From: Kribbella aluminosa | GTDB taxonomy: Bacteria > Actinomycetota > Actinomycetes > Propionibacteriales > Kribbellaceae | DNA length: 64,000 nt | Reading direction: 5' to 3' | Assembly (NCBI RefSeq): GCF_017876295.1 | Contig: NZ_JAGINT010000002.1 | Span: 3,720,001-3,784,000 of the forward strand | In this document: positions 51,022-61,037 of the stretch, piece after piece | How positions within the stretch are numbered: position 1 is the first letter of the stretch | Layout: every line of letters starts with the position of its first letter | Notes under the pieces: model-generated | Seen by the model: only the letters and a program-made list of their open reading frames with translations | Told to the model about the DNA's origin: nothing | The model's database searches: none | Program-made: the position numbers and the translations under genes

Positions 51022-52552
51022 TTACGGGATCTTCACCGTCGTGGTAGCGCCCTTCGTGATGTTCCGGCCGTCGTGCACCTCGATGTGGTACGCGTACGTC
51101 GAGCCGCGCTTCAGTCCGCGGTCGACGACCTGGTAGGTCTTGCGGGGCTGCCAGAAGTACGTCGTGTACTTGTTCGAGCCGACGTTCAGCGAACCGCGGA
51201 ACACGTTGTACGTCAGCGACAGGTTGTCGGCGTCGTACGAGTCGGAGTAGCTGACGTAGACCCGGCCGGCCGTCGTCGCGGTCAGCGTCGGTGCCTTCGG
51301 TACGGCGGGGGGCCGCACCGCCCGGCGCGTTCGTGAACCGGGTCAGGCCGACCTGCAGCTGACCGTTCACGTGCAGGAAGTCGCCGCCGACCCACAGATC
51401 GGTGCCGGTGCCGGCCATCGCCAGCGGGCCGACCTTCGTGGTGCTCTTCGGGTTCGCGTCGGTGTTCGGGAACCACGGCCCGAGGTTGCCGTTGACCGTG
51501 CTCTCCACCAGCAGGTAGTGCGTGCCGGTACCGTCCGGGAATCCGTTCGGCGACGAGCTGCAGTTGTGCGCGTGCGAGCCCTTGTAGAGCCAGCTCCCGA
51601 TCGCCTTGATCGCTTCGGTGGCGCCCAGGCAGTTGTTCTTCCACAGCAGTTTGCCGGTCGACACCTGCGCGGCCAGTACACCGTCGTAGCAGCCGTTGCC
51701 GTCGCCGCCGTTGGACACGTACACGTTGTCGCCGAGGGTGTCGATGTCCTTCACCCGCGTCGTGCAGGTCGCGGTCGGCTTCGGGATCGCGGCCGCCGCC
51801 GGGAACGTGAAGGCGGCGCCGGTGGTGTTGTTCAGCATCGCCAGCGAGTAGTGGTCCTTGCCGTTGATGGTGCTGAACGGGCCGCCCACGAAGACCCGGG
51901 TGCCGTTGTCGGACACGTCGATCGCGTACACGTCGGCGTTGGCGTTCGGGTTCCACGGCAGCAGGTCGCCCTGGATCAGCCGGACCGCGCCGAGGCGGTT
52001 GCGGACCGTCCCGTCGATCCTGCCGAACGCGCCGCCGATGAACACGCTGTTGCCGTAGATGGCCAGCGCCTTCACCCGGGCCGCGACCACCGGGTCCCAG
52101 GCCGCGACCAGCTTGCCGGTGGCGACCGAGAACATCGCGATCTTGCTGCGCCGGACGCCGTTCACGACCGTGAAGTCGCCGCCGATCACGACCCACTTCC
52201 CGTCCGCGCTGGTGGCGATCGCGTACACCGGGCCGTTGAGGGTCGGCGCGAACGCGGTCGGTGCACCGGTCTTGCGGTTGAACGCGGCGACGTACGAGCG
52301 CTTCGTCTCCGGCGCCGCGCCGGAGGCCTTCCCAGGCTGCCGGAGCCTGGTGAACAGACCGCCCGCGAACACGGTGTCACCCGCGATCGCCAGCGCGTTC
52401 ACGCTGTTGTTCGTCTGCCACGACGTCTGCTTGATCGCAGACACCGCGGACGCGAAGCCCGGAGTCGCCGCTTGCACAGGCGGTCCCGAAGGGATCAGCG
52501 CCGCGGCCAGAACGGCCGCACCGGTGACAAGGGCCAGCACTAACTTCTTCAT
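51022..52552 (-). pseudogene. Secreted beta-propeller protein (second of three), apparent +1 frameshift
   Basis: The start MKKLVLALVTGAAVLAAALI is a signal peptide. Propeller blades follow (VFAGGLFTRL, WVVIGGDFTVVNGV, RNRLGAVRLIQG) with the same Cys loops and the block NLGPWFPNTDANPKS. After FTNAPGGAAP the frame breaks, and the end (VPKAPTLTATTAGRVYVSY to TTVKIP) is in another frame. Removing one C from the C6 run near 51308 joins them, giving about 509 residues with a C-terminal Fn3-like domain as in the first copy. Confidence 0.82.
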
Positions 52553-52621
52553 TTGTGTCCTAACACAGGCGGGGTCCTACAGCGCGTGCCTCATCACGCA
52601 CCAGCGTCGGACACTAGCGCT

Positions 52622-52652
52622 GCAGGAGGCCCACTGGAAACCGGCCTCCTGC
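52622..52652 (-). terminator. Hairpin after the third propeller gene
   Basis: GCAGGAGGCC (52622-52631) and GGCCTCCTGC (52643-52652) form a 10-bp stem around an 11-nt loop. It lies within the 150-bp gap between the second and third propeller genes. Confidence 0.7.
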
Positions 52653-52701
52653 TCGCGTTATGACTTTGTGCCAGAGACGCCATTTCACATTGAAACGCAG
52701 C

Positions 52702-54976
52702 TCACCTGGCCGCGTAGTGAGACTGGACCTGGACCGGGGTCAGCGCGTACGGGTACACGGCCGCCTCGTCGATGCCCATCCCGGTCTGCGTCGCCCCGCC
52801 GCCCGGCCACGAGTTCGTCAGGTCGTAGCCGACCCGCCACCACCCGTAGTACAGCGAGGCCGGGCCCACCTGCGCACTTCCGCGCAGCATGCCGTCGACG
52901 TACAGCTTCATCGCGCCGTTGTCGTACGTGCCGACGACGTGGTGCCAGTTGCCGTCGTTCTTGCCGGACAGGCCGGTCAGGGTGCGCTGCGAGCCGTCGT
53001 TGACGCCGAACACGATCGACCCGTTGGTCCGCATGTACAGCATCCGGTCGTTGATCGCACTGCTCGCGGTCTTCGAGTTGCCGAACCCGATGATCCGGCC
53101 GCCGCGGTTGGTCCCGCTCTGCTTGACCCAGGCCTCGACCGTGAACTGCTGCGGCATGCTGGAGGCCTTCTCGCCGACCATCCGCCCGGTCGTGGTGCTG
53201 ATCGTCATCGCGGTGTTGCCCGCGATCGCCCCGGCACCGCCGAGCGTGACACCGGTGAACGGCCCGTTGTTGCTCTGCCCGGAGGAGTCGACCGACGTCG
53301 CCGTACCGACCGGCTCACCGAGTCGCCAGTACGCCTGCGGCCCGTCCGCGTTGACGATCTGGTCGTACGCCGTGGACGCGGTCGTGGCCACCGTGATCGG
53401 GTCCGAGTAGTTGCCGCGGATCGTCGTACTGCCGTCGGTGACCTCGACGCGGTAGTTGGTCTGCTCGCCGGGCGTCACGCCGGTGTCGGTGTACTGCACC
53501 CACGGCCGGTCCCACGGCGTCGACCTGACCGTCCAGGTCGCGATGGTGGTGTTGCTGAAGCCGCGGAGCAGCCGGTACGTCAGCGTGCTGTCGTCGTTGT
53601 CGACGACTGTCGGAAAGCTGATCTGCACGGCGCCCGGACGGACGCTGTACGGCGTCAACTTGGCCGGCTTGGCCGGGGGCCGCGCCGGGCAGGGCGTTCG
53701 TGAAGTGCGTGAGGCCCTGCTGGGCGGCGCCGTTCACGTGCAGGAAGTCGCCGCCGACCCACAGGTCGTCGCCACCGGTCGCGAACGCCAGCGGGCCGAC
53801 ATTGGTCACGCTGTTCGGGTCGGCGTCGGTGTTCGGGTACCAGGGGCCCAGGGTGCCGTCGGACAGCTTCTCGGAGAGCAGGAACCGGTAGTCGAAGCCC
53901 TGCGGGAAACCGCCTGCGCCCTGGTTGGCGCAGTCGTGTGCGTGAGAGCCCTTGTACAGCCAGCCGTTCACGACCTTGACGGCCTCGGTCGCACCGAGGC
54001 ACTGGTTCTTCCACTTCAGGGTGTTGGTCGCGATGTCGACCGCCCAGGTGCCGTCGAAGCACCCGCCGCCGTCACCGCCGTTGCCGAAGTACACCGTGTC
54101 GCCGCTCGCGTCGATGGTCTTCACGCGGGTCGTGCAGGACCCGGTCGGCAGCGGTACGGCGGAGGCGCCGGGGAACGGCAGTACGGCGCCGGTCACCGGG
54201 TCGAGGCTGGTCACCGTGTTCTGGTCGGTGCCGTTGACGGCGCTGAACTGCCCGCCGGCGTACACCTTGGACGCCCCACTGACACTGTCGGCCGCGTCCA
54301 CGGCGTACACGTCGCCGTTGACCGACGGGGCCCAGGGCAACAGCGTCCCGGTGTCGGTGGTGACTGCGGCGAGCCGGTTGCGGGTCAGGTTGTTCACCAG
54401 GCCGAACGAGCCGCCGAAGTACACCGTCGTCCCGGAGACCGCGATCGTCTTCACCCGGTACGAGACCGAGGGTTTCCAGTTCGCGACGAGGGCGCCGGTG
54501 GCGGTGTCGAAGGCGGCGATCCGGTTCCGGGTCTGGCCGTTGACCGTGGTGAAGTCGCCGCCGACGAAGATCCGGGAGCCGTCCGCCGACGCGGCGACCG
54601 CGTAGACCTGACCGTTCAGCACCGGGTTGAACGAGCTGACCAGGGCGCCGGTGCCGGCGTCGAAGGCGGCCAGGTACGCCTGGGCGACCTCGCCGGTGCC
54701 GGCCGCGGCGCCCGGCGGCCGGACGCTGGTGAAGCGCCCGCCCGCATACGCCTTGCCGCCGGCGACCGCGAGAGCCTGCACGCTGGCGTTGGTCTGCCAG
54801 CTCGAGCTGTTGACCGCCGACAGCGACGCCTCCACGCTCTGCGCGGGTGGCGCGAGCAGTAGGGTCCCCGCGATCGCCAGCAAGGTCCCCGTGATGCCCA
54901 GTCGTATGCCCAGTCGTATGCCCAGTCGTATGCCCAGCCGTATGCCCAGCCGTGTGAACAGCCGTCGTTTCGTCAT
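52702..54976 (-). pseudogene. Secreted beta-propeller protein with LamG-like C-terminus (third of three), apparent +1 frameshift
   Basis: The signal peptide contains five RLGI repeats encoded by a 12-bp tandem repeat. It is followed by the same propeller layout (AYAGGRFTSVRPPGA, IFVGGDFTTVNGQ, KNQCLGATEAVKVV, LGPWYPNTDADPNS). The break occurs after NALPGAAP. Removing one C near 53683 gives PAKPAKLTPYSVRP and continues to an Fn3-like domain and a concanavalin A/LamG-type domain (QAYWRLGEPVGTATS, FTVEAWVKQSG, KLYVDGMLRG), total about 757 residues. The LamG domain, absent in the other two, suggests glycan binding. Confidence 0.82.
54894..54953 (-). repeat. Five 12-bp repeats inside the signal peptide of the third propeller gene
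   Basis: ATGCCCAGTCGT-type units (plus strand) are repeated five times without gaps and encode R-L-G-I repeats in the positively charged start of the signal peptide. Repeat-number change would alter signal-peptide length in steps of four residues. Confidence 0.9.
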
Positions 54977-55154
54977 GTCCCCCCTAGGACAATCGGCGCC
55001 GCCTCACGACGCCGTACGCAAGCCTTCTCCGAAGCTCCCCCAGACAGAGAGTAGGGCACGAGAGCGAGATCGTCTGCTCAGGGCATCGGGGCCTGTGGAT
55101 ATCCTGGGGCGCTGGCGGGTGTCGGCACGGGTATCGAGTCGAATGAGGTACTGC

Positions 55155-56759
55155 ATGGAACCGGGGACTGTGGTCTGGCGGGAGACCGCGCAGTCACTGC
55201 TGCGGCAGAAGTGGCTGATCATGGGCTGCGTCCTGCTCGGGCTGCTCGGTGCCTCGGTGTTCGCGCTTTCCCAGACCATCCGCTGGACCGCGTCCAGCCA
55301 GCTGGTGATCGGCCCGGCCGTGCCGCCGGCCCTGGTCGGGAAGCTGTCCGCCGGTGCGGACAAGACCGGGCCGCTCGGTATGGACCTGCCGGCCGAGACC
55401 CAGGCCCGCGTGATGGCCAGCCCGACGCTGCTCGCCGCGGTGGTGAAGGCGCTCGGCATGCCGAACAACGACCAGACCATCCAGGAGCTGGCCGCGGTGA
55501 CCCGGGTGAAGGCGGTCACCGACAACGCGTACCTGATCACCACCGACGGCCCGACCGCGCAGAAGGCGGTCGACCGGGCGAACGCGATCTCCACGATCTA
55601 CCTGAACCAGCGCAACAACGAAGCCAAGGCGCTGCTCACCAACCTGGCGGAGCAGGCGCAAGGACGCTCGAAGACAGCGACCCAGCAGTCGCGCGGACTG
55701 GCCAGCCAGATCGACGAGGCCGTCGGCCGGGGCGACAGCCAGACCGCGGCGGCGCTCCGGGACCAGCGGGTCACGCTGGCGACCGAGGCCCGGCAGGCCG
55801 CGGACGACGCGGCCGCGATGCTGAAGGCGCTGTCGACGGTCGGCGCCGGCAGCCAGCTCGTGACGCCGGCCACGACCGACACGGCCAGCTCGTCGCCGAT
55901 CGTTGCCCGCGACATCCTCGTCGGCGGCATCCTCGGCCTGGTGCTCGGCTTCGGTCTCGCGCTGCTCCGCTCGCACCTGACGCCGTACATCCTGACCCGT
56001 GACCAGGCGGCGCGGGCCGCGAGTGCTCCGGTGATGGCGGCCTCCGAGGGGCATCGCCGCCGGATCTGGCAGCGGTCGGCCCCGGAGCTTCCGCAGTACG
56101 AGATCACCGCGCTCGGCGCCGAGGCGAGCGGTGCGCTGGCGCGGCGCGAGCTGAACCCGCGCGCGATGGCCGGCGGCAGCCCCGGCGCGCTGCTGGTCGT
56201 GTCCGCGTCCCCGACCCCGAACTCCGCGGGTATCGCGCTGGCCATGGCCGAGGCGAACGCCCGCGACGGCCGCGAGACCCTGCTGGTCCTCGCCGACCTC
56301 GAAGGTACGCCGGTGCTCCCGCACCTCACCGGTCACGAAGGACTCACCGACCTGGTCAACGAGCCGGCCGCCACCCGGGCGATCCGCGCCCGCAAGCTGT
56401 TCCGGCCCGGCACCGTCGCGGACCTGTACGTGCTGCCGCCCGGTCTGAACCACGAGGAGACCGCAGAGGCGGTCGGCCCGTCGCTGGTGCCTGGCATCGT
56501 CGCGGACCTGCCGCCCGGGTACTCCGTGGTCGTCCACGGCCCGGCCTCCGTCGGGCGGCACGGGATCTCGCCGCTCGCCGCCGCGGTCGACGCCTCGGTG
56601 CTGGTGGTCCAGGTCGGTCTCGACAAGGAGATGGACGTCGCGCGGCTGACCGGCGCGCTGCAGTTCGCCGGCGCTCCGGTGCTTGGCGTCGTACTGATCG
56701 GCACGGCGACCCAGGACGAGACGCTGGGCATCCCGCTGAACTACAAGCCGCTGGACTGA
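55155..56759 (+). CDS. Wzz-type chain-length protein with degenerate kinase-like domain, EPS locus B
   Basis: The 534-residue protein has membrane helices near residues 19-37 (WLIMGCVLLGLLGASVFAL) and 252-273 (DILVGGILGLVLGFGLALL) around a coiled-coil-like extracellular region. The C-terminal domain resembles tyrosine kinases (LLVVSASPTPNSAGIALAMA, LLVLADLEGTPVLPHLTG, VLVVQVGLDKEMD). The P-loop has no GK[ST] and no Tyr-rich tail is present. ATG 55155 has GAGG six bases upstream. Its stop overlaps the Wzy start (TGATG). Confidence 0.87.
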   Translation: MEPGTVVWRETAQSLLRQKWLIMGCVLLGLLGASVFALSQTIRWTASSQLVIGPAVPPALVGKLSAGADKTGPLGMDLPAETQARVMASPTLLAAVVKALGMPNNDQTIQELAAVTRVKAVTDNAYLITTDGPTAQKAVDRANAISTIYLNQRNNEAKALLTNLAEQAQGRSKTATQQSRGLASQIDEAVGRGDSQTAAALRDQRVTLATEARQAADDAAAMLKALSTVGAGSQLVTPATTDTASSSPIVARDILVGGILGLVLGFGLALLRSHLTPYILTRDQAARAASAPVMAASEGHRRRIWQRSAPELPQYEITALGAEASGALARRELNPRAMAGGSPGALLVVSASPTPNSAGIALAMAEANARDGRETLLVLADLEGTPVLPHLTGHEGLTDLVNEPAATRAIRARKLFRPGTVADLYVLPPGLNHEETAEAVGPSLVPGIVADLPPGYSVVVHGPASVGRHGISPLAAAVDASVLVVQVGLDKEMDVARLTGALQFAGAPVLGVVLIGTATQDETLGIPLNYKPLD

Positions 56760-58045
56760 TGGCTGCGTTGATGTCGTCGGGGACTCTGGCGCCACCCGTC
56801 GAGGGCACGGTCGAGAACGCGAACGAGCGACCGGCCTGGTTCTGGCTGATGCTGTGGTGCTTGTTCGTACTCGGCGTCCAGCCGTGGTCGGCCGCGGTCG
56901 CGACCCCGCAGGGTACGACGGGATCCACGAACAGCACGGCCAAGGGCCTGCTGCTCGGTGCGGTCTTCCTGGTCGCGCTCGCGGCGACGAAGCCCGGGTT
57001 CCGGACCCGGGTGAACCCGGCCAGCTGGATCTACGTCATGTACGTGCTGTTCGCGTGCGCGACGGCGTTCCTGCTGGCCGAGCCGATGGGGCCGCTGACC
57101 CGGCTGGCCCGGTTCCTGCTCGGGCTGGTGTTCGTCTTCCTGCTGTGGCGTCCGCTGGTGCAAGTACCGGAGCGGCTGGTCCGCGCGCACCTGTGGGCCC
57201 ACCTGTTGCTCGGGGCAACCGTCGTACTGAGTCTGGCGTACTCGCCGTCGGAGGCCTGGCGGCCGCTGACCTCGCTCGGCACCGGGTCCCGGCTGCAGGG
57301 CGTGATCATCCCGATGCTGCCGCCGCGGGTCGGCGAGGTCGGTGCGATCCTGCTCGGGCTGGCGCTGATCGGGCTGGTCTGCCGGAAGCTGTCCGTGCTG
57401 CCCGGGTTCGCGTTGATCGGCCTCGGCGGCGTGCTGATCGCGGCCAGCCGGACCCGTACCTCGGCCGCGGCCGTCGCGTTCGGGCTGGTGATCGCGCTGA
57501 TCGTCACGCGGAGGACGTGGCTCGCCCGGATCGCCTGCCTCGTCGTACCAGGGCTGCTCGGTCTCGCGTTCCTGACCATCGGGTCGCTGCACGACTGGCT
57601 CCTGCGCGGCCAGAGCACCCGGCAGATCAGCTCGCTGAGCGGCCGGACGACCAGCTGGAGCGCGGTCATCGACGAGAAGGTGTCGACCCAGACCGCGATC
57701 ATCGGCCACGGCCTCGGCAACAAGCGGGTGCTGCTCACCCGCGGCGAGGGCAATGTCGGCGTGATGGCGATCGACAACAGCTGGCTCAGCCTGTACTGGG
57801 AGACCGGGCTGCTCGCCGTCGCGATCGTCGCGCTCGCGCTGATCCTCGCGTGGGTGTCGGTGCTGCGCGCGCCGACGCCGTACGTCAGGGCCTGCGGTGC
57901 GCTGCTGCTCGGGTACGTGACCGCCGCCTCGCTGAACGAGAGCGGCCTGTCCGACCTGTCCTCGATGACGGTGCACCTGCTGGTGGCGGCCGCGATCTGC
58001 GACGCCGACCGGCTCAGGCAGCGGCGACGTTCAGCTGCTCACTGA
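56759..58045 (+). CDS. O-antigen ligase/polymerase family membrane protein (Wzy-like), EPS locus B
   Basis: This 428-residue protein has about ten hydrophobic segments, the motif IAASRTRTSAAAVAFGLVIA and the large-loop signature SLSGRTTSWSAVIDE, GHGLGNKRVLL and IDNSWLSLYWETGLL. It would polymerise the second EPS. It is coupled to the Wzz-type gene upstream and its last 15 bp overlap the convergent beta-helix gene. Confidence 0.9.
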   Translation: MAALMSSGTLAPPVEGTVENANERPAWFWLMLWCLFVLGVQPWSAAVATPQGTTGSTNSTAKGLLLGAVFLVALAATKPGFRTRVNPASWIYVMYVLFACATAFLLAEPMGPLTRLARFLLGLVFVFLLWRPLVQVPERLVRAHLWAHLLLGATVVLSLAYSPSEAWRPLTSLGTGSRLQGVIIPMLPPRVGEVGAILLGLALIGLVCRKLSVLPGFALIGLGGVLIAASRTRTSAAAVAFGLVIALIVTRRTWLARIACLVVPGLLGLAFLTIGSLHDWLLRGQSTRQISSLSGRTTSWSAVIDEKVSTQTAIIGHGLGNKRVLLTRGEGNVGVMAIDNSWLSLYWETGLLAVAIVALALILAWVSVLRAPTPYVRACGALLLGYVTAASLNESGLSDLSSMTVHLLVAAAICDADRLRQRRRSAAH

Positions 58046-59548
58046 GTCCTGGTCGAAGCCGGACTGCTGCCACTCGGACCAGGTCAGCGACTTGCCGTGG
58101 TACGCGAAGCGATCGGCGCCCTGGTAGCTGTTCCGGCGGAAGGTGATCGCCCCGGGCTGCGTCGGCGAATTCTTGTTCTCCACCACGCCGAGCGTCGACG
58201 ACGGGTTCGTCATCACGATCAGGTTGCCCTCGATCAGCACGTTCCGCAGTACGTACGTACCGCGCGGCCCGTCGCCCCGGGTCCGGGACTGGATCGACAG
58301 CGCGTTCCGGTTGTCCTTGACGAGATTGCCGCGGACCTGTACGTCGGACGACGTGTTGACGTTGATGCCGCCGCCGTCCCAGAGCGTGCCGCCGGAGCCG
58401 CGGCCCGTGCCGAACCCGTTGTGCTCGACGACGTTCTGGTCGATCACACCGGTGTAGCTGATCTCGTACCGGATGCCGTCGGCCGCGTTGTCGCGGATCC
58501 GGTTCCCGGTGATCCGGCGGTCGTACTCCGCGATGTCGCTCCACATCCCGACGCCCCGGTTCGCGACGATGTCGTTGCCGCTCACCTCGCCGGAGGACCG
58601 GGTGGACTTGATCCCGCCGGACTCCCAGTCCGCGATCCAGAACCCGTCGGTGTTGTTGCGGGCGACGAGGTTCGCGCTGATCCGGACGTCCGCGGACCGG
58701 TACTGCCCGATGCCGAGCTGCCCGTTGTCGGCGACGGTGTTCCGGGTGACCTCGGCGTGGTCGCCCTCGATCACCATGATCCCGACGGCGTGGTTCCAGC
58801 GGACCTCGTTCGACAGCACCTTCCAGCCGGTGCCGGCCTGCAGTGCGCCGGCCTGAGGGCGGCTCGCGAAGTGCTCGATCGTCAGCCCGGTGACGGTCAC
58901 GTCCTCGGCCGTGTTCGCGATGGCGGTCTGGGTGCGCGACATCTCGGTGAGGTGCCCGTCCGGGTCGTCACCGACGTACAGGGTGTTGGTGTTGTAGTCG
59001 CCGTAGAACGTGCCGGGCTTCACCTGGGGCAGGCTCATCACCCGGGCCAGGTGCTTGCCGTCGACGTACAGCTGCTCGCCTCGTTGGCAGGGGTTCGTCG
59101 TGTTGTCCTCGCACTGGCCCTTGAGCGGGTACGTCGGGGGCAGGACGCCTGTTAAGGCCCAGCTTGTCCCGGTCCGCTTCCAGCCGGTGAGGCGGACGGC
59201 ACCGCTCAGTACTGCGCCTGGTTCGCCGCCCAGGGTGTCGCCCTTGCGTGGCTGGATCGCCCGGGTGAGTCGGTGCAGGCCTTTCGCGAAGCAGAACGTC
59301 GTGGCTTCGGGGGCGGCGTCGATGATCGGCTGCGGGTCGGTGCCGACCGGGAGCGCCGTTCCGCTGCAGGGCTTCGCCGTACCCGGGCCTGTCGGTCCGA
59401 GTACGGCGGCGGCCGCGGCCGGGGGAGCGGTGGGGACGGTTACCGTCACGGTCCGGCCGTTGGTGGGCTCGGGTCCTGCGTCTTTGCTTGAGCAGCCAGC
59501 CAGCAACAGCACCGCGGCACCAGCTGCCGCGACGGCCCCACGCCTCAT
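58031..59548 (-). CDS. Parallel beta-helix lipoprotein, EPS locus B
   Basis: The 505-residue protein has a lipoprotein signal (AAVLLLAGCSSKD), a proline/alanine linker and a long right-handed beta-helix with Asn ladders (VTVTGLTIEHFASRPQAG, ISANLVARNNTDGFWIADWE, ITGNRIRDNAADGIRYEISY). It resembles the membrane-anchored protein at 13597-15210, including the DGIRYEISY/EGVIYEISY turn. The domain may bind, cleave or epimerise the exported polysaccharide. It is separated from uxaC by 29 bp on the same strand. Confidence 0.87.
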   Translation of the reverse strand: MRRGAVAAAGAAVLLLAGCSSKDAGPEPTNGRTVTVTVPTAPPAAAAAVLGPTGPGTAKPCSGTALPVGTDPQPIIDAAPEATTFCFAKGLHRLTRAIQPRKGDTLGGEPGAVLSGAVRLTGWKRTGTSWALTGVLPPTYPLKGQCEDNTTNPCQRGEQLYVDGKHLARVMSLPQVKPGTFYGDYNTNTLYVGDDPDGHLTEMSRTQTAIANTAEDVTVTGLTIEHFASRPQAGALQAGTGWKVLSNEVRWNHAVGIMVIEGDHAEVTRNTVADNGQLGIGQYRSADVRISANLVARNNTDGFWIADWESGGIKSTRSSGEVSGNDIVANRGVGMWSDIAEYDRRITGNRIRDNAADGIRYEISYTGVIDQNVVEHNGFGTGRGSGGTLWDGGGINVNTSSDVQVRGNLVKDNRNALSIQSRTRGDGPRGTYVLRNVLIEGNLIVMTNPSSTLGVVENKNSPTQPGAITFRRNSYQGADRFAYHGKSLTWSEWQQSGFDQDSVSS

Positions 59549-59577
59549 GGCAATCCCTTCAACAAGATTGCGTGAGA

Positions 59578-60990
59578 CTACCTGTTGGAGAGGTACGTGT
59601 CCTTCGCGAGGTCGTACGCGAGCGCCTTCGCGACCTGCAGCGCGTCGTCCTCGTCCAGCCGGTGCTGTACGACGAGGTTCGCCAGGTATCCGGCGTCGAT
59701 CCGGCGGGCCAGGTCGTGCCGCGCGGGAATCGACAGGTACGCACGGGTGTCGTCGACGAAGCCGGACATGTTGTAGAACCCGGCCGTCTCGGTCACCAGC
59801 TCACGGAACCGCCGCATGCCGTCCGGACTGTCCAGGAACCACCACGGCGCCCCGAGGCGGACGGCCGGGTAGACGCCGGCGAGTGGCGCGAGCTCCCGGC
59901 TGTACACGGTCTCGTCGACGGTGAACAGCACCAGCCGGAACCCGTCCGCGTGCCCGAACCGCTCCAGCAGCGGCCGCAGCGACCGGGTGAACTCGGTCGC
60001 CACCGGGATGTCGTGCCCCTGGTCCGGGCCGTACGTCGCGAAGATCGCCGGGTCGTGGTCCCGCAGTACGCCGGGGTGCAGCTGCATGACCAGCCCGTCC
60101 TCGGCCGACATCGTCGCGAACTGGTACAGCATGTGGCCGGCGAACGCCGCCGCGTCCTCGGGCTTGACCTCGTTGTGCAGCGCGGCCGCGTAGATCCGCG
60201 CGGCCTGGTCGTCGCCGAGCGGTACGGCGGCGGCGGTCAGGTGACCGTGATCCGTGGCGCGGGCACCCGCCTCGATGAACTTTCGGCGCCGCTGCCGGAG
60301 CGCCTGCAGGAACCCGTCGTACGTCGTGGTGTCGACGTCGGCCAGCTCGCCCAGCTGCGCGACCAGCTGCGGCCAGCCGTCCCGGTCGACGTGCGCGACC
60401 GCGTCCGGGCGGAACGTCGGGACCACCCGGCCGGGCAGGTCCGCGGCGAGCTTCGCGTGCTGGGCGAGGTCGTCGGTGGCCGCGTCGGTGGTCGAGATCA
60501 GCTCGATGTTGAACCGGTCGAGCAGCGCCCGCGGCCGAAACTCCGGCTCCGCGAGCCGCACCATGATCTGGTCGTACAGCTCGTCGGCGGTCTCCGCGGA
60601 CGGGTGCACGGTCAGGCCGAGGACCTCGGCGAACTCGTGCTCCAGCCAGTACCGGCTCGGCGTACCGAGGAACAGGTGCCAGTTGGCGCAGAACTCGCGC
60701 CAGATCTCCCGCGGTTCGGCGCTCTGCTTGCCGTCCCGGCGCGGCAGGCCGAGCTTGCCGGGGGAGACGCCCTGGGAGACCAGCATCCGGGTCACGTAGT
60801 GGTCCGGGACGACCAGCAGCTCGGCCGGGTCGCCGAACGGGGCGTCGGTGGCGAACAGCCCGATGTCGACGTGGCCGTGCAGACAGAGCAGTGGCAGGTC
60901 CTTCGTCGAGTCGTGGATCCGGCGCGCGACGTCACGCGCCGGGCCGGCCGGCAGGGCACGGTCCGGATGGGGCTGCAGGGCCTTCGGCAT
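59578..60990 (-). CDS. uxaC: Glucuronate isomerase
   Basis: The 470-residue enzyme converts glucuronate to fructuronate (or galacturonate to tagaturonate), the first step of hexuronate breakdown. Family features are LPLLCLHGHVDIGLFA, WREFCANWHLFLGTPSRYWL, ISTTDAATDDLAQH, MQLHPGVLRDHDP, and PWWFLDSPDGMRRFRE near the C-terminus. ATG 60990 follows GGAGG. It is divergent from the LacI-type gene, with two operator-like palindromes between them, so it is probably repressed by that regulator and induced by a uronic acid. Confidence 0.94.
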   Translation of the reverse strand: MPKALQPHPDRALPAGPARDVARRIHDSTKDLPLLCLHGHVDIGLFATDAPFGDPAELLVVPDHYVTRMLVSQGVSPGKLGLPRRDGKQSAEPREIWREFCANWHLFLGTPSRYWLEHEFAEVLGLTVHPSAETADELYDQIMVRLAEPEFRPRALLDRFNIELISTTDAATDDLAQHAKLAADLPGRVVPTFRPDAVAHVDRDGWPQLVAQLGELADVDTTTYDGFLQALRQRRRKFIEAGARATDHGHLTAAAVPLGDDQAARIYAAALHNEVKPEDAAAFAGHMLYQFATMSAEDGLVMQLHPGVLRDHDPAIFATYGPDQGHDIPVATEFTRSLRPLLERFGHADGFRLVLFTVDETVYSRELAPLAGVYPAVRLGAPWWFLDSPDGMRRFRELVTETAGFYNMSGFVDDTRAYLSIPARHDLARRIDAGYLANLVVQHRLDEDDALQVAKALAYDLAKDTYLSNR

Positions 60991-61037
60991 CTGTCCTCCG
61001 AGCTGCGTTGAACTTCTGGGCAGTTCTGCAACGGGCA

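Noticed and set aside
54627..55154. Upstream extension of the third Wzz-type protein
   Set aside because: It overlaps the propeller gene in antisense and includes the complement of the 12-bp repeats. A good ribosome site precedes ATG 55155.
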